Source: an uncultured Eubacteriales bacterium
Lineage (GTDB): Bacteria > Bacillota > Clostridia > Peptostreptococcales > Anaerovoracaceae
Direction: 5' to 3'
DNA length: 64,000 nt
Assembly (NCBI GenBank): GCA_902786855.1
Contig: CADAEH010000003.1
Location: 1 to 64,000, forward strand
The notes beneath the pieces are model-generated. The model was not told the origin of the DNA. It worked only from the letters and a program-made list of their open reading frames with translations, and searched no databases. Made by a program: the position numbers and the translations under genes. Positions 7,236 to 15,468 of the stretch are shown piece after piece (position 1 is the first letter of the stretch; each line of letters opens with the position of its first letter).

Positions 7236-8431
7236 TACTCTGCCTCCTTCTGGATCTTCTTGATGTCAATGCTCTCCATGAACGCCTGTACACGGGTACG
7301 CATCTGTCCGGAGGTGCCTATGGCATACGGACGGTCAACTGAAAGAACCGGATGACCATATCTCTTTCTGAGAATATGCGATCCCATCATCTTTTCATAA
7401 GCCCATGGGTCGCAGAACTTCATCTGCTGATAGATGATGCCGTCTGCCTTGTATTCCTTAGCAAGCTTGTCGACGTATTCACGTCTGGCATCCATCTTCT
7501 CGGTGTTCATGTAACGCGGGCATTCGCCTCTGTACATGTACTGTCTGCAGATCTGTGTAAGAGCATCTTCTTCGTCATTCAGTACGATCGGATCCCTGCC
7601 AGGAAGTGAGCCGTAGCAGAATCTGTCAGCACATACGAATGCGCCGCTTTCCTCGACCAGTTTGATAAAGTCTGTATCATCGACTTCTGAACCTACCACG
7701 AGAACTCTCGCCTTGAACCATGGTTCAGGATCAGGTTCTCTTGTCTTGAGTTCCTCTAAGGTCTCTTCAAGCTTGCCTATGATGAGATGCTTAGGAGCAA
7801 CATATGATGCAAGGCAGAATACATTGTACTCGTATCCTGTGATCACAGGCTTGTCAAGCTTACGGAAATCTCCGATAGCTCTTAAGAGCTCGCAGACTCT
7901 GTTGTGCTCTGCCACAGCCTTGCGGATCGCCTCATCGCTTGTATCGATGCCGTAGTTCTCAGCAAGCGGCTTGAGGATGTGGTTCTTGCACTGCAGTACG
8001 TAGAGATCAAGACCGTTGTAATCAGCCTTCATAGGGATCTCCATGTAGTCGTAGAAAAAGTTTTCCTTTTCAGCTGCGACTGCATTGAGGACATCCATAT
8101 TCTCAACGCAGCGGTTAAGCATCGTGCATCCGTCAGGAGTTACCATTCCGTCAAGGAAATTGTATCCTCCTTCAAGTGCTCTTTCGAGTATCGCTCTTGA
8201 GTACTCACAGAGGAAGCTCGTCAGATAGTATGTAGCTACCTCCATCGAACCGGTCCTCGGAGCGCGAAGTCTTGCCGAGAAGCAGCCCGGCAGATTGAGC
8301 AGTGGTTCCGGCACGTTTTCGCACATATATCCTATGCACTTAAGGCCTTCATCCTGTGCCTGCCTGATCAGATCGTTGTGAGCTTCCTGCAGCAGATCTT
8401 CAAAGTAAATAAGATGTTTAAGGTCTTTCAA
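7235..8431 (-). CDS. 2-hydroxyacyl-CoA dehydratase family subunit, HgdB-like, 398 aa
   Basis: Second HGD-D family subunit, of normal length. The N-terminal signature GYMCENVPEPLLNLPGCFSARLRAP (residues 34-58) matches the family pattern of a cluster cysteine followed by P-E-L and a Gly loop. C37 is the expected cluster ligand. Later cysteines in VTPDGCTMLNRC (102, 108), FVCADRFCYG, GECPRY and QMKFCDPWAYEK are in positions where the family carries Fe-S ligands. It is co-translated with the following larger subunit through a TAATG overlap. An NAD(P)H-linked FAD/Fe-S protein upstream in the operon is the likely electron source. Whether this is a dehydratase, a reductase or a double-cubane protein is open. 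Confidence 0.82.
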   Translation of the reverse strand: MKDLKHLIYFEDLLQEAHNDLIRQAQDEGLKCIGYMCENVPEPLLNLPGCFSARLRAPRTGSMEVATYYLTSFLCEYSRAILERALEGGYNFLDGMVTPDGCTMLNRCVENMDVLNAVAAEKENFFYDYMEIPMKADYNGLDLYVLQCKNHILKPLAENYGIDTSDEAIRKAVAEHNRVCELLRAIGDFRKLDKPVITGYEYNVFCLASYVAPKHLIIGKLEETLEELKTREPDPEPWFKARVLVVGSEVDDTDFIKLVEESGAFVCADRFCYGSLPGRDPIVLNDEEDALTQICRQYMYRGECPRYMNTEKMDARREYVDKLAKEYKADGIIYQQMKFCDPWAYEKMMGSHILRKRYGHPVLSVDRPYAIGTSGQMRTRVQAFMESIDIKKIQKEAE

Positions 8432-8484
8432 ACCTATACCTCCTGTGTTTTATCAGTTGAGTTTTGAAGTCTTTCCAATGCAGT

Positions 8485-8712
8485 CTACCACAGCTTATCT
8501 ATTGCATCTGCGATCTTCTTTCCCTGCACAGCATCAGTTCTCCATCTGAGCTGTCTCTTGACCTCACCCATTGGATACTCTTTGGCTTTTCCTTCTTCGA
8601 TACGGGCAAGAAGAGCTTTTTTTGCTTCTTCGCTGATCGAACCGTCAGCCGATAATCCATTAAGGATAAGATCCATTTCTTCCTTCTTGATATCCATTTT
8701 AGGTTCTACCAT
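8485..8712 (-). CDS. Small hypothetical protein, 75 aa, dehydratase operon
   Basis: Small soluble protein. The ATG at 8712 is taken as start because AGGAGG lies eight bases before it; two earlier in-frame ATGs fall inside or before that site. The sequence is charged and helical (MVEPKMDIKKEEMDLILNG; SEEAKKALLARIEEGKAKEY; EVKRQLRWRTDAVQGKKIAD) and has no cysteine. I recognise no family. It lies between another tiny gene and the dehydratase subunits, in the same direction with short gaps, so it is probably an accessory or assembly factor for them; that is inference. Confidence 0.6.
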   Translation of the reverse strand: MVEPKMDIKKEEMDLILNGLSADGSISEEAKKALLARIEEGKAKEYPMGEVKRQLRWRTDAVQGKKIADAIDKLW

Positions 8713-8765
8713 TACCATTACCTCCTGGTATATCATGTTTTATTAATTAATACTGTAGATGAGTT

Positions 8766-8960
8766 TTATTTCTTTTTACTCTTTTTTACCTCGGCAGCGA
8801 GCATCTTCTCGAGCCTTTCAAGAGCCTTTGCATCGAGAGCGCTGTCATCGCCTGCAAAGAATGCTTCGAGGTTAGGCAGACGGATGCCGGCCTTGTAATT
8901 CATCTTGAACATCTCAACACCAAGAGACTCTTTGATGTTGCGCATTTCCTGTTTGGTCAT
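8766..8960 (-). CDS. Small hypothetical protein, 64 aa, dehydratase operon
   Basis: Small charged protein preceded by GGAGG five bases before its ATG. It starts MTKQEMRNIKESLGVEMFK and has a middle part GIRLPNLEAFFAGDDSALD and a Lys-rich end (AAEVKKSKKK). It has no cysteine, membrane segment or known motif. It is placed between hypA and the 75-residue gene, 31 bp after hypA. The good ribosome-binding site and operon position argue that it is real; the function is unknown. Confidence 0.6.
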   Translation of the reverse strand: MTKQEMRNIKESLGVEMFKMNYKAGIRLPNLEAFFAGDDSALDAKALERLEKMLAAEVKKSKKK

Positions 8961-8991
8961 GTTAACCTCCTATTGTTAAAGGCAGCTGTCG

Positions 8992-9396
8992 CTAAGGCGT
9001 ATATTCGCCGTTCCCTTCGATCCGGGTCTCTGAGTCGCCGGAATCTGAAGGTTCTTCGACTTCGATCTGCTTGATGCGCATCTCATTGCCGCGGAGCAGC
9101 CATGTTTTTCCGCTGCCGCAGTGAGGGCATATCTTACCGTACTTGATCGTCGAATAGGTGATCTTGCAGTCATCGCACCATGTCACAGCAGGTATCTCTT
9201 CACATTTGAGCTCAGAGCCCTCAAAGATCGGGAATTTCTTGGTATACCAGTCCCAGTAATTGTACAGATAAGATGTGACAATACCCGAGACCTCGCCGAA
9301 TTCGAGCGTGACTGATTTGATCTTGCTGACGTTATTGTCCTCAGCGATCTTGCTTACCTCTTTTACTACATAATTTACAAGTCCAAGTTCGTGCAT
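8992..9396 (-). CDS. hypA: HypA-family nickel metallochaperone
   Basis: HypA proteins deliver nickel to [NiFe]-hydrogenase or urease. This 134-residue protein starts MHELGL, with the His2/Glu3 that bind nickel through the N-terminus. It carries the structural zinc site as two CxxC pairs (Cys74/77 and Cys90/93). A 20-residue acidic C-terminal tail goes beyond the usual 113-118 residues. It begins 20 bp after the large flavoprotein gene and precedes the two tiny genes and the dehydratase subunits. No hydrogenase, urease, hypB or other hyp gene is in the window, so its place in a dehydratase operon is unusual. Either the operon's Fe-S enzyme uses a HypA-like metal chaperone or the protein has drifted to another role. 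Confidence 0.82.
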   Translation of the reverse strand: MHELGLVNYVVKEVSKIAEDNNVSKIKSVTLEFGEVSGIVTSYLYNYWDWYTKKFPIFEGSELKCEEIPAVTWCDDCKITYSTIKYGKICPHCGSGKTWLLRGNEMRIKQIEVEEPSDSGDSETRIEGNGEYTP

Positions 9397-9416
9397 AAAA
9401 TTTCGATGATCCTTTA

Positions 9417-12197
9417 TCAGCGTGCAATTTTATTCTTGATGATGCCTGCCACACGTACCGGCATGTTCTTGCCGATTCCGATAAACTTGTCCTCTGCACG
9501 CATCATTCTTGAGTACAGATCTCCGTCCGGACGGCGGATCAGGTGGATAGCGTCGAATTTGCACTGTACTGTGCACATTCCGCAGCCGATGCACTTGTTC
9601 TGATCAACTACGCTGCGTCCGCACTTGAGACATCTCTCAGCTTCCTTCTTGATCTGATCTTCGCTGAACTGCTTGATCTCGTAATCCATGGTGAGCTTCT
9701 TGCTCTCATCGATCTCTCTGATCTGACGTGCAGGCTTCTTGTAGCTGTCCGGTGGAAGAACGATATCGTCCTTGTTGAGTGTCTCGAAGTGACGTGTGTT
9801 CCTGTGAATCATCAGGTGCTGACCGTTATTGACGAATCTGTGCAGTGATACAGCGCCTTCACGTCCCATAGCCAGAGCATCAACTACGAACTTCTGTCCG
9901 CTTACAGAGTCGCCGCCTGCGAAGATATCAGGCTCTGCTGTCTGCAGTGTTACAGGGTCTGCTACGATCATGCCGCGAGGGCTGAGCTCGACCTTGGTTC
10001 CCTCGAACAGCTTGCCATAGTCAGGCTTCTGACCGATCGAGAACAGGATCGTGGAGCAAGCCTGCTCTGTTGTCTCATTGTCATCAAATGTAGGAGCGAA
10101 TCTGCCCTCTGCATTCTTAACGGACAGGCACTTTCTGAACTTGATGCCTGCGACCTTCTTACCCTTTGTAACGACTTCAGTCTGTCCCCATCCATCATGG
10201 ATGAAGATACCTTCGTTCTTGAGGAATTCCTGATCCTCTTCGCCCATCGGCATCTCATCATAGGACTCAAGGCAGTACAGGTGTACGCTCTTAGCGCCCT
10301 GACGGATAGCTGTACGTGCTACGTCAGCTCCGATGTTTCCGCCGCCGATGACTACTACGTCACCGCTGAGCTTCTTAGCTTTGCCGAGTGTTACGTCCTT
10401 GACATAATCTACGCCGCCGATGACTCCTTCAGCATCATCACCAGGGATGCCGAGTCTGCCGCATGCCTGGAGACCTGTTCCGACGAAGAATCCCTTGAAG
10501 CCCTCTTCACGGAGTGACTGGAATGTAACATCCTTGCCGACCTCAACGCCGCATCTGATCTCAACGCCCATCTCTTTGAGGATATCGATCTCAGCGTTGA
10601 CGACTTTCTTGTCGAGTCTGAAGTTAGGAATACCGAGTGTCATCATTCCTCCAGGCATCTCCTGCTTCTCGAATACTACAGGCTTGTATCCCTCGATAGC
10701 GAGGAAGTAAGCGCAGGAGAGTCCTGCCGGGCCGGATCCGATGATAGCGATCTTCTGATCGAACGGCTCTCTTGTGCAGGAAACCATAGGCGGGATGTAC
10801 TTATGCTCATCCTCAAGGTCCTTAGCTGCGATGAATGCCTTGATGTCATCGATAGCCAAAGCGTCGTCGACAGAGCCTCTTGTACACTCAAGCTCGCAGT
10901 ACTTGTGGCAGATAGCGCCGCAGACTGCAGGGAATGGGTTATCTCTCTTGATCAGCTCGAGAGCATCTCTGTACTCTCCTCTGGATGCCATGTCGATGTA
11001 ACCCTGAATAGCGATATGGAGCGGGCATGCAGCCTTACATGGTGCAGTACCTGTAGGCCATGTCTGGATGACGCCGTTCTCATTCTTGTAGTTCCAGTTC
11101 CACTTATCCTCAGGCCAGAAATTGCTGTCAGGCAGTTCCTGCTTAGGATATTCGATCTCACCGTGCTTGGTGCAGAGCTTCTGACCGAGTCTGACAGCGC
11201 CTGCAGGGCAGACCTCTACACACTTACCGCATGCTACGCACTTTTCAGCATCAACTTCTGAAGCGTATGCAGATGCAGACAGATTAGGTGTATTGAAGAG
11301 CTGTGATGTACGAAGAGCGTTGCAAACACCTACTGCGCAGTTGCAGATAGCGAAGATCTTGTTCTCGCCGTCGATGTTAGTGACCTGATGTACATAACCC
11401 TTCTTTTCAGCAGCCTCGAGTACTTCGAGAGCTTCTTCATAAGTGATATCGTAGCCCATACCGGTCTCTTTGCAGTAATCTGCGAAGTCGCCGAGACCCA
11501 TGCACCAATACTGCTTGATGTCTCCGGAACCCTCGCCTCTCTCCTCCTGCTGCTTACGGCAGGAGCATATACCGAGACCGATCTGGCCTTCATACTTTTT
11601 GAGCCAATAAGAAATATGCTCAACATCAAGGGACTCACACTCTGCAGGGATAGCCTTCTCTACAGGGATGACGTGCATTCCGATACCGTTACCGCCCTTG
11701 CCGACCATCTGAGTGATGCCTGCAAGCGGCAGATATGTCATGCGCTCAAAGAAATCTGCGATCTCAGGAGTCTCAGGCATGATCTGGTCTCTCATGACCA
11801 TGATCTCTGCAGCGCCCGGTACGAACATATCGAGCACATAGCGTCTCTCGTGCTGAGGATTCTTGCCGTCTTCGTTTTCGTTGTTCCATTCAACAAGTCC
11901 GAACTGACCGAGTGCTTCAAGGACTGTCTTAAGATGTGCATCCTCATAGCCAGTCAGCTTCTTCATCTGTGCGAATGTCTTAGGCTTACGCTTTCCCATC
12001 ACAAGGGCCGTGTCAAGACAGTCCTCTGCGATATCTTTTCCGTATCTTCTGACGATGTACTGATAGCCGCAGTCAAATCCCCAGTACTCCGGAGAATCCT
12101 TGGATGGTTTCTCGAGTCCGAGGAGGATTTCTTTACGGTCAGTAATGATCTTAGTAAGCTTAAAGATCTTCTCATCGTGTGTCAGTTTTTTTGCCAT
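9417..12197 (-). CDS. GltD-like NAD(P)H/FAD oxidoreductase with ferredoxin domains, 926 aa
   Basis: Large electron-transfer flavoprotein. Residues 1-200 are an N-terminal region with a winged-helix-like stretch (TFAQMKKLTGYEDAHLKTVL). Cysteines 211, 213, 232, 285, 287 and 292 suggest one extra cluster. A 4Fe-4S motif CVACGKCVEVCP is at 320-331. From about 387 the GltD/DPYD-type N-terminal Fe-S domain begins (Cys 387, 391, 426, 430, 434, 438). The FAD loop GSGPAG is at 487-492 and the NAD(P) loop GGGNIG at 616-621. A C-terminal ferredoxin module has Cys 856, 859, 869, 872, 875 and 879. It probably takes electrons from NAD(P)H and feeds the dehydratase-type proteins encoded downstream. It is the first gene of the operon, about 95 nt after a candidate promoter, and is much larger than glutamate synthase small subunits (about 480 residues). 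Confidence 0.8.
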   Translation of the reverse strand: MAKKLTHDEKIFKLTKIITDRKEILLGLEKPSKDSPEYWGFDCGYQYIVRRYGKDIAEDCLDTALVMGKRKPKTFAQMKKLTGYEDAHLKTVLEALGQFGLVEWNNENEDGKNPQHERRYVLDMFVPGAAEIMVMRDQIMPETPEIADFFERMTYLPLAGITQMVGKGGNGIGMHVIPVEKAIPAECESLDVEHISYWLKKYEGQIGLGICSCRKQQEERGEGSGDIKQYWCMGLGDFADYCKETGMGYDITYEEALEVLEAAEKKGYVHQVTNIDGENKIFAICNCAVGVCNALRTSQLFNTPNLSASAYASEVDAEKCVACGKCVEVCPAGAVRLGQKLCTKHGEIEYPKQELPDSNFWPEDKWNWNYKNENGVIQTWPTGTAPCKAACPLHIAIQGYIDMASRGEYRDALELIKRDNPFPAVCGAICHKYCELECTRGSVDDALAIDDIKAFIAAKDLEDEHKYIPPMVSCTREPFDQKIAIIGSGPAGLSCAYFLAIEGYKPVVFEKQEMPGGMMTLGIPNFRLDKKVVNAEIDILKEMGVEIRCGVEVGKDVTFQSLREEGFKGFFVGTGLQACGRLGIPGDDAEGVIGGVDYVKDVTLGKAKKLSGDVVVIGGGNIGADVARTAIRQGAKSVHLYCLESYDEMPMGEEDQEFLKNEGIFIHDGWGQTEVVTKGKKVAGIKFRKCLSVKNAEGRFAPTFDDNETTEQACSTILFSIGQKPDYGKLFEGTKVELSPRGMIVADPVTLQTAEPDIFAGGDSVSGQKFVVDALAMGREGAVSLHRFVNNGQHLMIHRNTRHFETLNKDDIVLPPDSYKKPARQIREIDESKKLTMDYEIKQFSEDQIKKEAERCLKCGRSVVDQNKCIGCGMCTVQCKFDAIHLIRRPDGDLYSRMMRAEDKFIGIGKNMPVRVAGIIKNKIAR

Positions 12198-12298
12198 ATA
12201 CTAACCACCTCTCCATTTTTCTCTCTACAATATATGTATTTTCAATTAATGAGTTGCTTCTGAGGGCGACAGGCCCACTTTCGCATACTATTGTGGAA

Positions 12299-12328
12299 AT
12301 TTTATCATAGAACTTACCATGTGTTCAA
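12299..12328 (-). promoter_or_regulatory. Candidate promoter of the flavoprotein-dehydratase operon
   Basis: On the minus strand TTGAAC (12328-12323), an 18-base spacer and TAAAAT (12304-12299), followed by a roughly 95-nt leader. The match to consensus is fair, not strong. Confidence 0.4.
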
Positions 12329-12362
12329 GAAAACCCCGGCTGAAATCCTTATAAATACAAGC

Positions 12363-12385
12363 AAAAACATCCCCTCTGAGGGGAT
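12363..12385 (-). terminator. Terminator-like hairpin upstream of the dehydratase operon
   Basis: Minus-strand ATCCCC/GGGGAT stem (12385-12380 with 12374-12369) followed by GTTTTTGC. It lies before the candidate promoter at 12299-12328 and could stop transcription coming from the csoR side, or be part of a longer leader. A palindrome TATAGAT-ATG-ATCTATA lies 13 bp further upstream at 12398-12414. Confidence 0.4.
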
Positions 12386-12456
12386 AACCAGATGTTATAT
12401 AGATATGATCTATAAGACCTGCATCCATATGTCATATCTCTTTTTTCATTTGGCAA

Positions 12457-12485
12457 TTGACGCATACCCCCTTGGGGTATATAAT
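12457..12485 (+). promoter_or_regulatory. csoR-copA promoter
   Basis: TTGACG (12457-12462), a 17-base spacer and TATAAT (12480-12485). A perfect CsoR-type palindrome fills the spacer and touches the -10 box, so a bound repressor would block polymerase. Confidence 0.75.
12464..12480 (+). promoter_or_regulatory. CsoR operator 1 (ATACCCC-N3-GGGGTAT)
   Basis: Perfect inverted repeat of 7-bp arms with a three-base centre, of the TACCC...GGGTA type bound by CsoR copper repressors. It overlaps the promoter spacer. Confidence 0.75.
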
Positions 12486-12495
12486 CATTCTGCAG

Positions 12496-12512
12496 ATACC
12501 CCACATGGGTAT
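12496..12512 (+). promoter_or_regulatory. CsoR operator 2 (ATACCC-N5-GGGTAT)
   Basis: Second CsoR-type inverted repeat with 6-bp arms, centred 32 bp downstream of the first (three helical turns). It covers the expected start of transcription, which suggests binding of two tetramers on one face of the DNA. Confidence 0.65.
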
Positions 12513-12538
12513 ATTAGTGACAGTCAGTGAGGTTTCAT

Positions 12539-12850
12539 ATGGCAGAGAAAAAAGATTGCTGTGCATGCAGCGAAAAGAGAAAAGAACGCAGCCCTGAAGA
12601 ATATAAGGATCTGATGAACCGCCTGAGCCGTATAGAGGGTCAGGTCCGCGGTATCAAAGCCATGGTTGAGCGCGGTGCATACTGCCCGGATATTCTCATC
12701 CAGACTTCCGCAGTCAATGCCGCTCTGAACAGTTTCAGCAAGGTGCTTCTCTCCAACCATATTCGCACCTGCGTCAGGAACGATATAAAAGAAGGCAACG
12801 ATGAAGTTGTAGAAGAACTCGTTGCAACACTTCAGAAAATGATGAAATGA
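12539..12850 (+). CDS. csoR: CsoR-family copper-sensing repressor
   Basis: Small all-helical repressor (103 residues) that leaves DNA when Cu(I) binds. The Cys-His-Cys copper site is intact: Cys49 (GAYCPD), His74 (SNHI) and Cys78 (RTCV). The family helix RLSRIEGQVRGIKAMVERG is at 28-46. An N-terminal CCAC tail (residues 7-10) adds three cysteines not needed in the family. The ATG at 12539 is preceded by GAGG at six bases; an in-frame GTG 12 bases earlier is less likely. It is the first gene of a copper-efflux unit with copA 19 bp downstream. It is probably autoregulated through the two palindromes at 12464-12512. Confidence 0.9.
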   Translation: MAEKKDCCACSEKRKERSPEEYKDLMNRLSRIEGQVRGIKAMVERGAYCPDILIQTSAVNAALNSFSKVLLSNHIRTCVRNDIKEGNDEVVEELVATLQKMMK

Positions 12851-12869
12851 TACAGAGGTTTTGATTCAG

Positions 12870-15461
12870 ATGGAACAATACATTGTTACAGGAATGAGCT
12901 GCGCCGCTTGTCAGGCGCGCGTAGAGAAGGCCGTTTCCAAAGTGCCCGGCGTTGATTCGTGTGCTATCAGCCTTCTGACCAATTCTATGGGGGTTGAAGG
13001 CAGCGCATCACCGGAAGATATCATCCGCGCTGTGACAGATGCCGGATACGGAGCTAAGCTCAAGCTCTCAGATCCCGCCGGTATACAGTCTGCCGGTTCT
13101 TTTGCTGCGGACGAAGCTGCGCTTGAAGATCATGAGACACCGGTCCTGAAGAAGCGTCTTATCTGGTCTGTCGGCTTCCTTGCCGTGCTTATGTATTTCT
13201 CCATGGGGCACATGATGTGGGATTGGCCTCTGCCCTCTTTCTTTGACGGGAATCATGTAGCAATGGGTCTGATACAGATGATACTTGCCGCCATCGTCAT
13301 GGTCATCAACCAGAAGTTCTTTATAAACGGTTTCAGAGGACTGATCCACCGCGCCCCTAATATGGACACCCTTGTAGCTATGGGAAGTGCCGCATCATTT
13401 TGCTGGAGCACGTATGTCCTGTTTGCTATGACTGGGGCTCAGCTTGCCGGAGACAGTGACGCTGTGATGGCTTATATGCATGACTTTTACTTTGAGTCCG
13501 CAGCCATGATCCTCACTCTGATAACAGTCGGTAAGATGCTTGAAGCGCACTCCAAGGGAAAAACTACAGATGCACTCAAAGCTCTGATGAAACTGGCGCC
13601 TCAGACAGCTACTGTGGTCAGGGACGGCATCGAGACTGAGATACCTGTGTCCCAGGTCCGTGTCGGAGATGAATTCACAGTAAGACCGGGAGAAAACATC
13701 CCGGTCGACGGCGTTATTATCGAGGGTGCTTCAGCAGTAAATGAAGCTGCTCTGACAGGAGAATCAATACCTGTCGATAAGAAAGCCGGAGATACTGTAT
13801 CAGCTGCAACGACCAACCAGTCCGGCTTCATACGCTGCCAGGCGACCAGAGTCGGCGAAGATACGACTCTTGCTCAGATAATAAGGATGGTCAGCGATGC
13901 AGCCGCCACCAAGGCGCCTATCGCCAAGATTGCTGACCGTGTTTCAGCTGTATTCGTTCCTGCAGTTATAGGAATAGCGATATTGACTCTTATCATATGG
14001 CTTGCCGTCGGTCAGACCGCAGGTTTTGCCCTCGCACGCGCTATCTCAGTGCTGGTCATCAGCTGTCCATGCGCGCTTGGTCTGGCTACACCTGTTGCCA
14101 TCATGGTCGGCAGCGGGGTCGGTGCAAGGAACGGGATACTGTTCAAGACAGCTGCTGCCCTTGAGGAGACTGGACGGATAGAGATCGTTGCTTTGGACAA
14201 GACGGGTACGATAACCGGAGGAAATCCTGAAGTAACAGATGTTTTCACTTGCCGCGGAGTATCCAGAGAAGAACTTCTCGAAGCAGCCGCCGCAGTCGAA
14301 TCAAGATCCGAACATCCTCTCGCCAAAGCAGTATGTAAATATATAGGCGGCACTACTCTCAGGATCAGTGACTATGAAGAGGTTCCGGGAAGCGGTGTGA
14401 AGGCATATACATGGAATGGATCGAATGCAGTAAGTATTGCAGGCGGAAACGCTGACTTCATGATCAGAAACCGTGTTCCGGAAAAAGACGTTGACAGACT
14501 GATGAGAGAAACTGCTGAATTCGGTCATGCAGGGAAGACTTCCGTGCTGTTCGAGAAAGGCGGCAGGCTGCTCGGTCTCATCGCGCTGGCAGATTCTGTA
14601 AGGGATGACAGCGTAGAAGCCATAAGACAGTTCCGGGATATGGGCATAAAGACAGTTATGATCACAGGCGACAGGAAGAAGACTGCAGATGCGATAGCTT
14701 CCGAGGTCGGAGTCGATGAGGTCATCGCCGAAGTCCTCCCTGACGGTAAGGAAGAAGCTGTCAGAGAACTTATGGAGCATGGGCGTACAGCTATGATAGG
14801 TGATGGTATAAATGATGCTCCTGCCCTTACAAGGGCCAATGTAGGAATAGCCATAGGCGCCGGAACGGATGTCGCGCTTGATGCTGCAGATGTTGTGCTC
14901 GTAAACAGCCGCCTTGAAGACGCGGTAAAAGCCGTCAGGCTCGGAAGAAGCACGCTCAGAAACATACATCAGAACCTGTTCTGGGCGTTCTTCTATAACG
15001 CTATATGTATCCCGGTTGCTGCCGGAGCTTACATTCATCTTTTTGGCTGGACTCTGAACCCTATGCTCGGTGCCGCGGCCATGAGCCTTTCAAGCTTTTG
15101 CGTAGTCACCAATGCATTGAGACTCAATCTTTTTGATGCCGGAGACAAGAAAGAGACCCGCCGGGAGTCCAATGATACGCCATCAAAAGCCGCCGGTCAG
15201 GAGGCCGGACGGTCAGACAATATATCTTTAAATGAAAGCGAGGATAGTTTAATGCAAAAGACAATGAAGATCGAAGGAATGATGTGTCCGCACTGTGAAG
15301 CGGCAGTAAAAAAAGCCCTTGAAGCTCTTGACGGAGTGCAGGAAGCAGCTGTAAGCCATGAGGCCGGGACCGCAGTTGTCACTCTCAGCGGAGAAGTGGC
15401 AGATGCAGTGCTCAAAGAGGCTGTAGAAGCAAAAGACTACAAAGTGCTTGGTGTAGAGTAG
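12870..15461 (+). CDS. copA: Copper-exporting P1B-type ATPase with fused CopZ-like domain
   Basis: Membrane ATPase that pumps Cu(I) out of the cytoplasm. An N-terminal heavy-metal-associated domain has GMSCAAC (residues 8-14). The membrane region follows, with the transport motif SCPCALGLATP near residue 399, the phosphorylation site DKTGT near 443, the HP motif (SEHPLAKAV) and GDGINDAPAL. After the last membrane helices a 40-residue polar linker leads to a second heavy-metal-associated domain (MMCPHCEAAV), which in most relatives is the separate chaperone CopZ. The start is the ATG at 12870; an upstream TTG is too close to the GAGG site. An internal ATG with its own ribosome-binding site precedes the C-terminal domain. 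Expressed with csoR. Confidence 0.92.
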   Translation: MEQYIVTGMSCAACQARVEKAVSKVPGVDSCAISLLTNSMGVEGSASPEDIIRAVTDAGYGAKLKLSDPAGIQSAGSFAADEAALEDHETPVLKKRLIWSVGFLAVLMYFSMGHMMWDWPLPSFFDGNHVAMGLIQMILAAIVMVINQKFFINGFRGLIHRAPNMDTLVAMGSAASFCWSTYVLFAMTGAQLAGDSDAVMAYMHDFYFESAAMILTLITVGKMLEAHSKGKTTDALKALMKLAPQTATVVRDGIETEIPVSQVRVGDEFTVRPGENIPVDGVIIEGASAVNEAALTGESIPVDKKAGDTVSAATTNQSGFIRCQATRVGEDTTLAQIIRMVSDAAATKAPIAKIADRVSAVFVPAVIGIAILTLIIWLAVGQTAGFALARAISVLVISCPCALGLATPVAIMVGSGVGARNGILFKTAAALEETGRIEIVALDKTGTITGGNPEVTDVFTCRGVSREELLEAAAAVESRSEHPLAKAVCKYIGGTTLRISDYEEVPGSGVKAYTWNGSNAVSIAGGNADFMIRNRVPEKDVDRLMRETAEFGHAGKTSVLFEKGGRLLGLIALADSVRDDSVEAIRQFRDMGIKTVMITGDRKKTADAIASEVGVDEVIAEVLPDGKEEAVRELMEHGRTAMIGDGINDAPALTRANVGIAIGAGTDVALDAADVVLVNSRLEDAVKAVRLGRSTLRNIHQNLFWAFFYNAICIPVAAGAYIHLFGWTLNPMLGAAAMSLSSFCVVTNALRLNLFDAGDKKETRRESNDTPSKAAGQEAGRSDNISLNESEDSLMQKTMKIEGMMCPHCEAAVKKALEALDGVQEAAVSHEAGTAVVTLSGEVADAVLKEAVEAKDYKVLGVE
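15240..15461 (+). other. Internal ribosome-binding site and start for a free CopZ-like chaperone
   Basis: Within copA, GCGAGGATAGTTTA precedes an in-frame ATG at 15252 (GAGG with an eight-base gap). Initiation here would give a 69-residue protein of exactly CopZ size and fold, with copper motif MMCPHC. The fused ATPase form is the straightforward reading. The internal start may be a leftover of a former separate gene or a working second start. Confidence 0.45.
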
Positions 15462-15468
15462 AGCAGTA

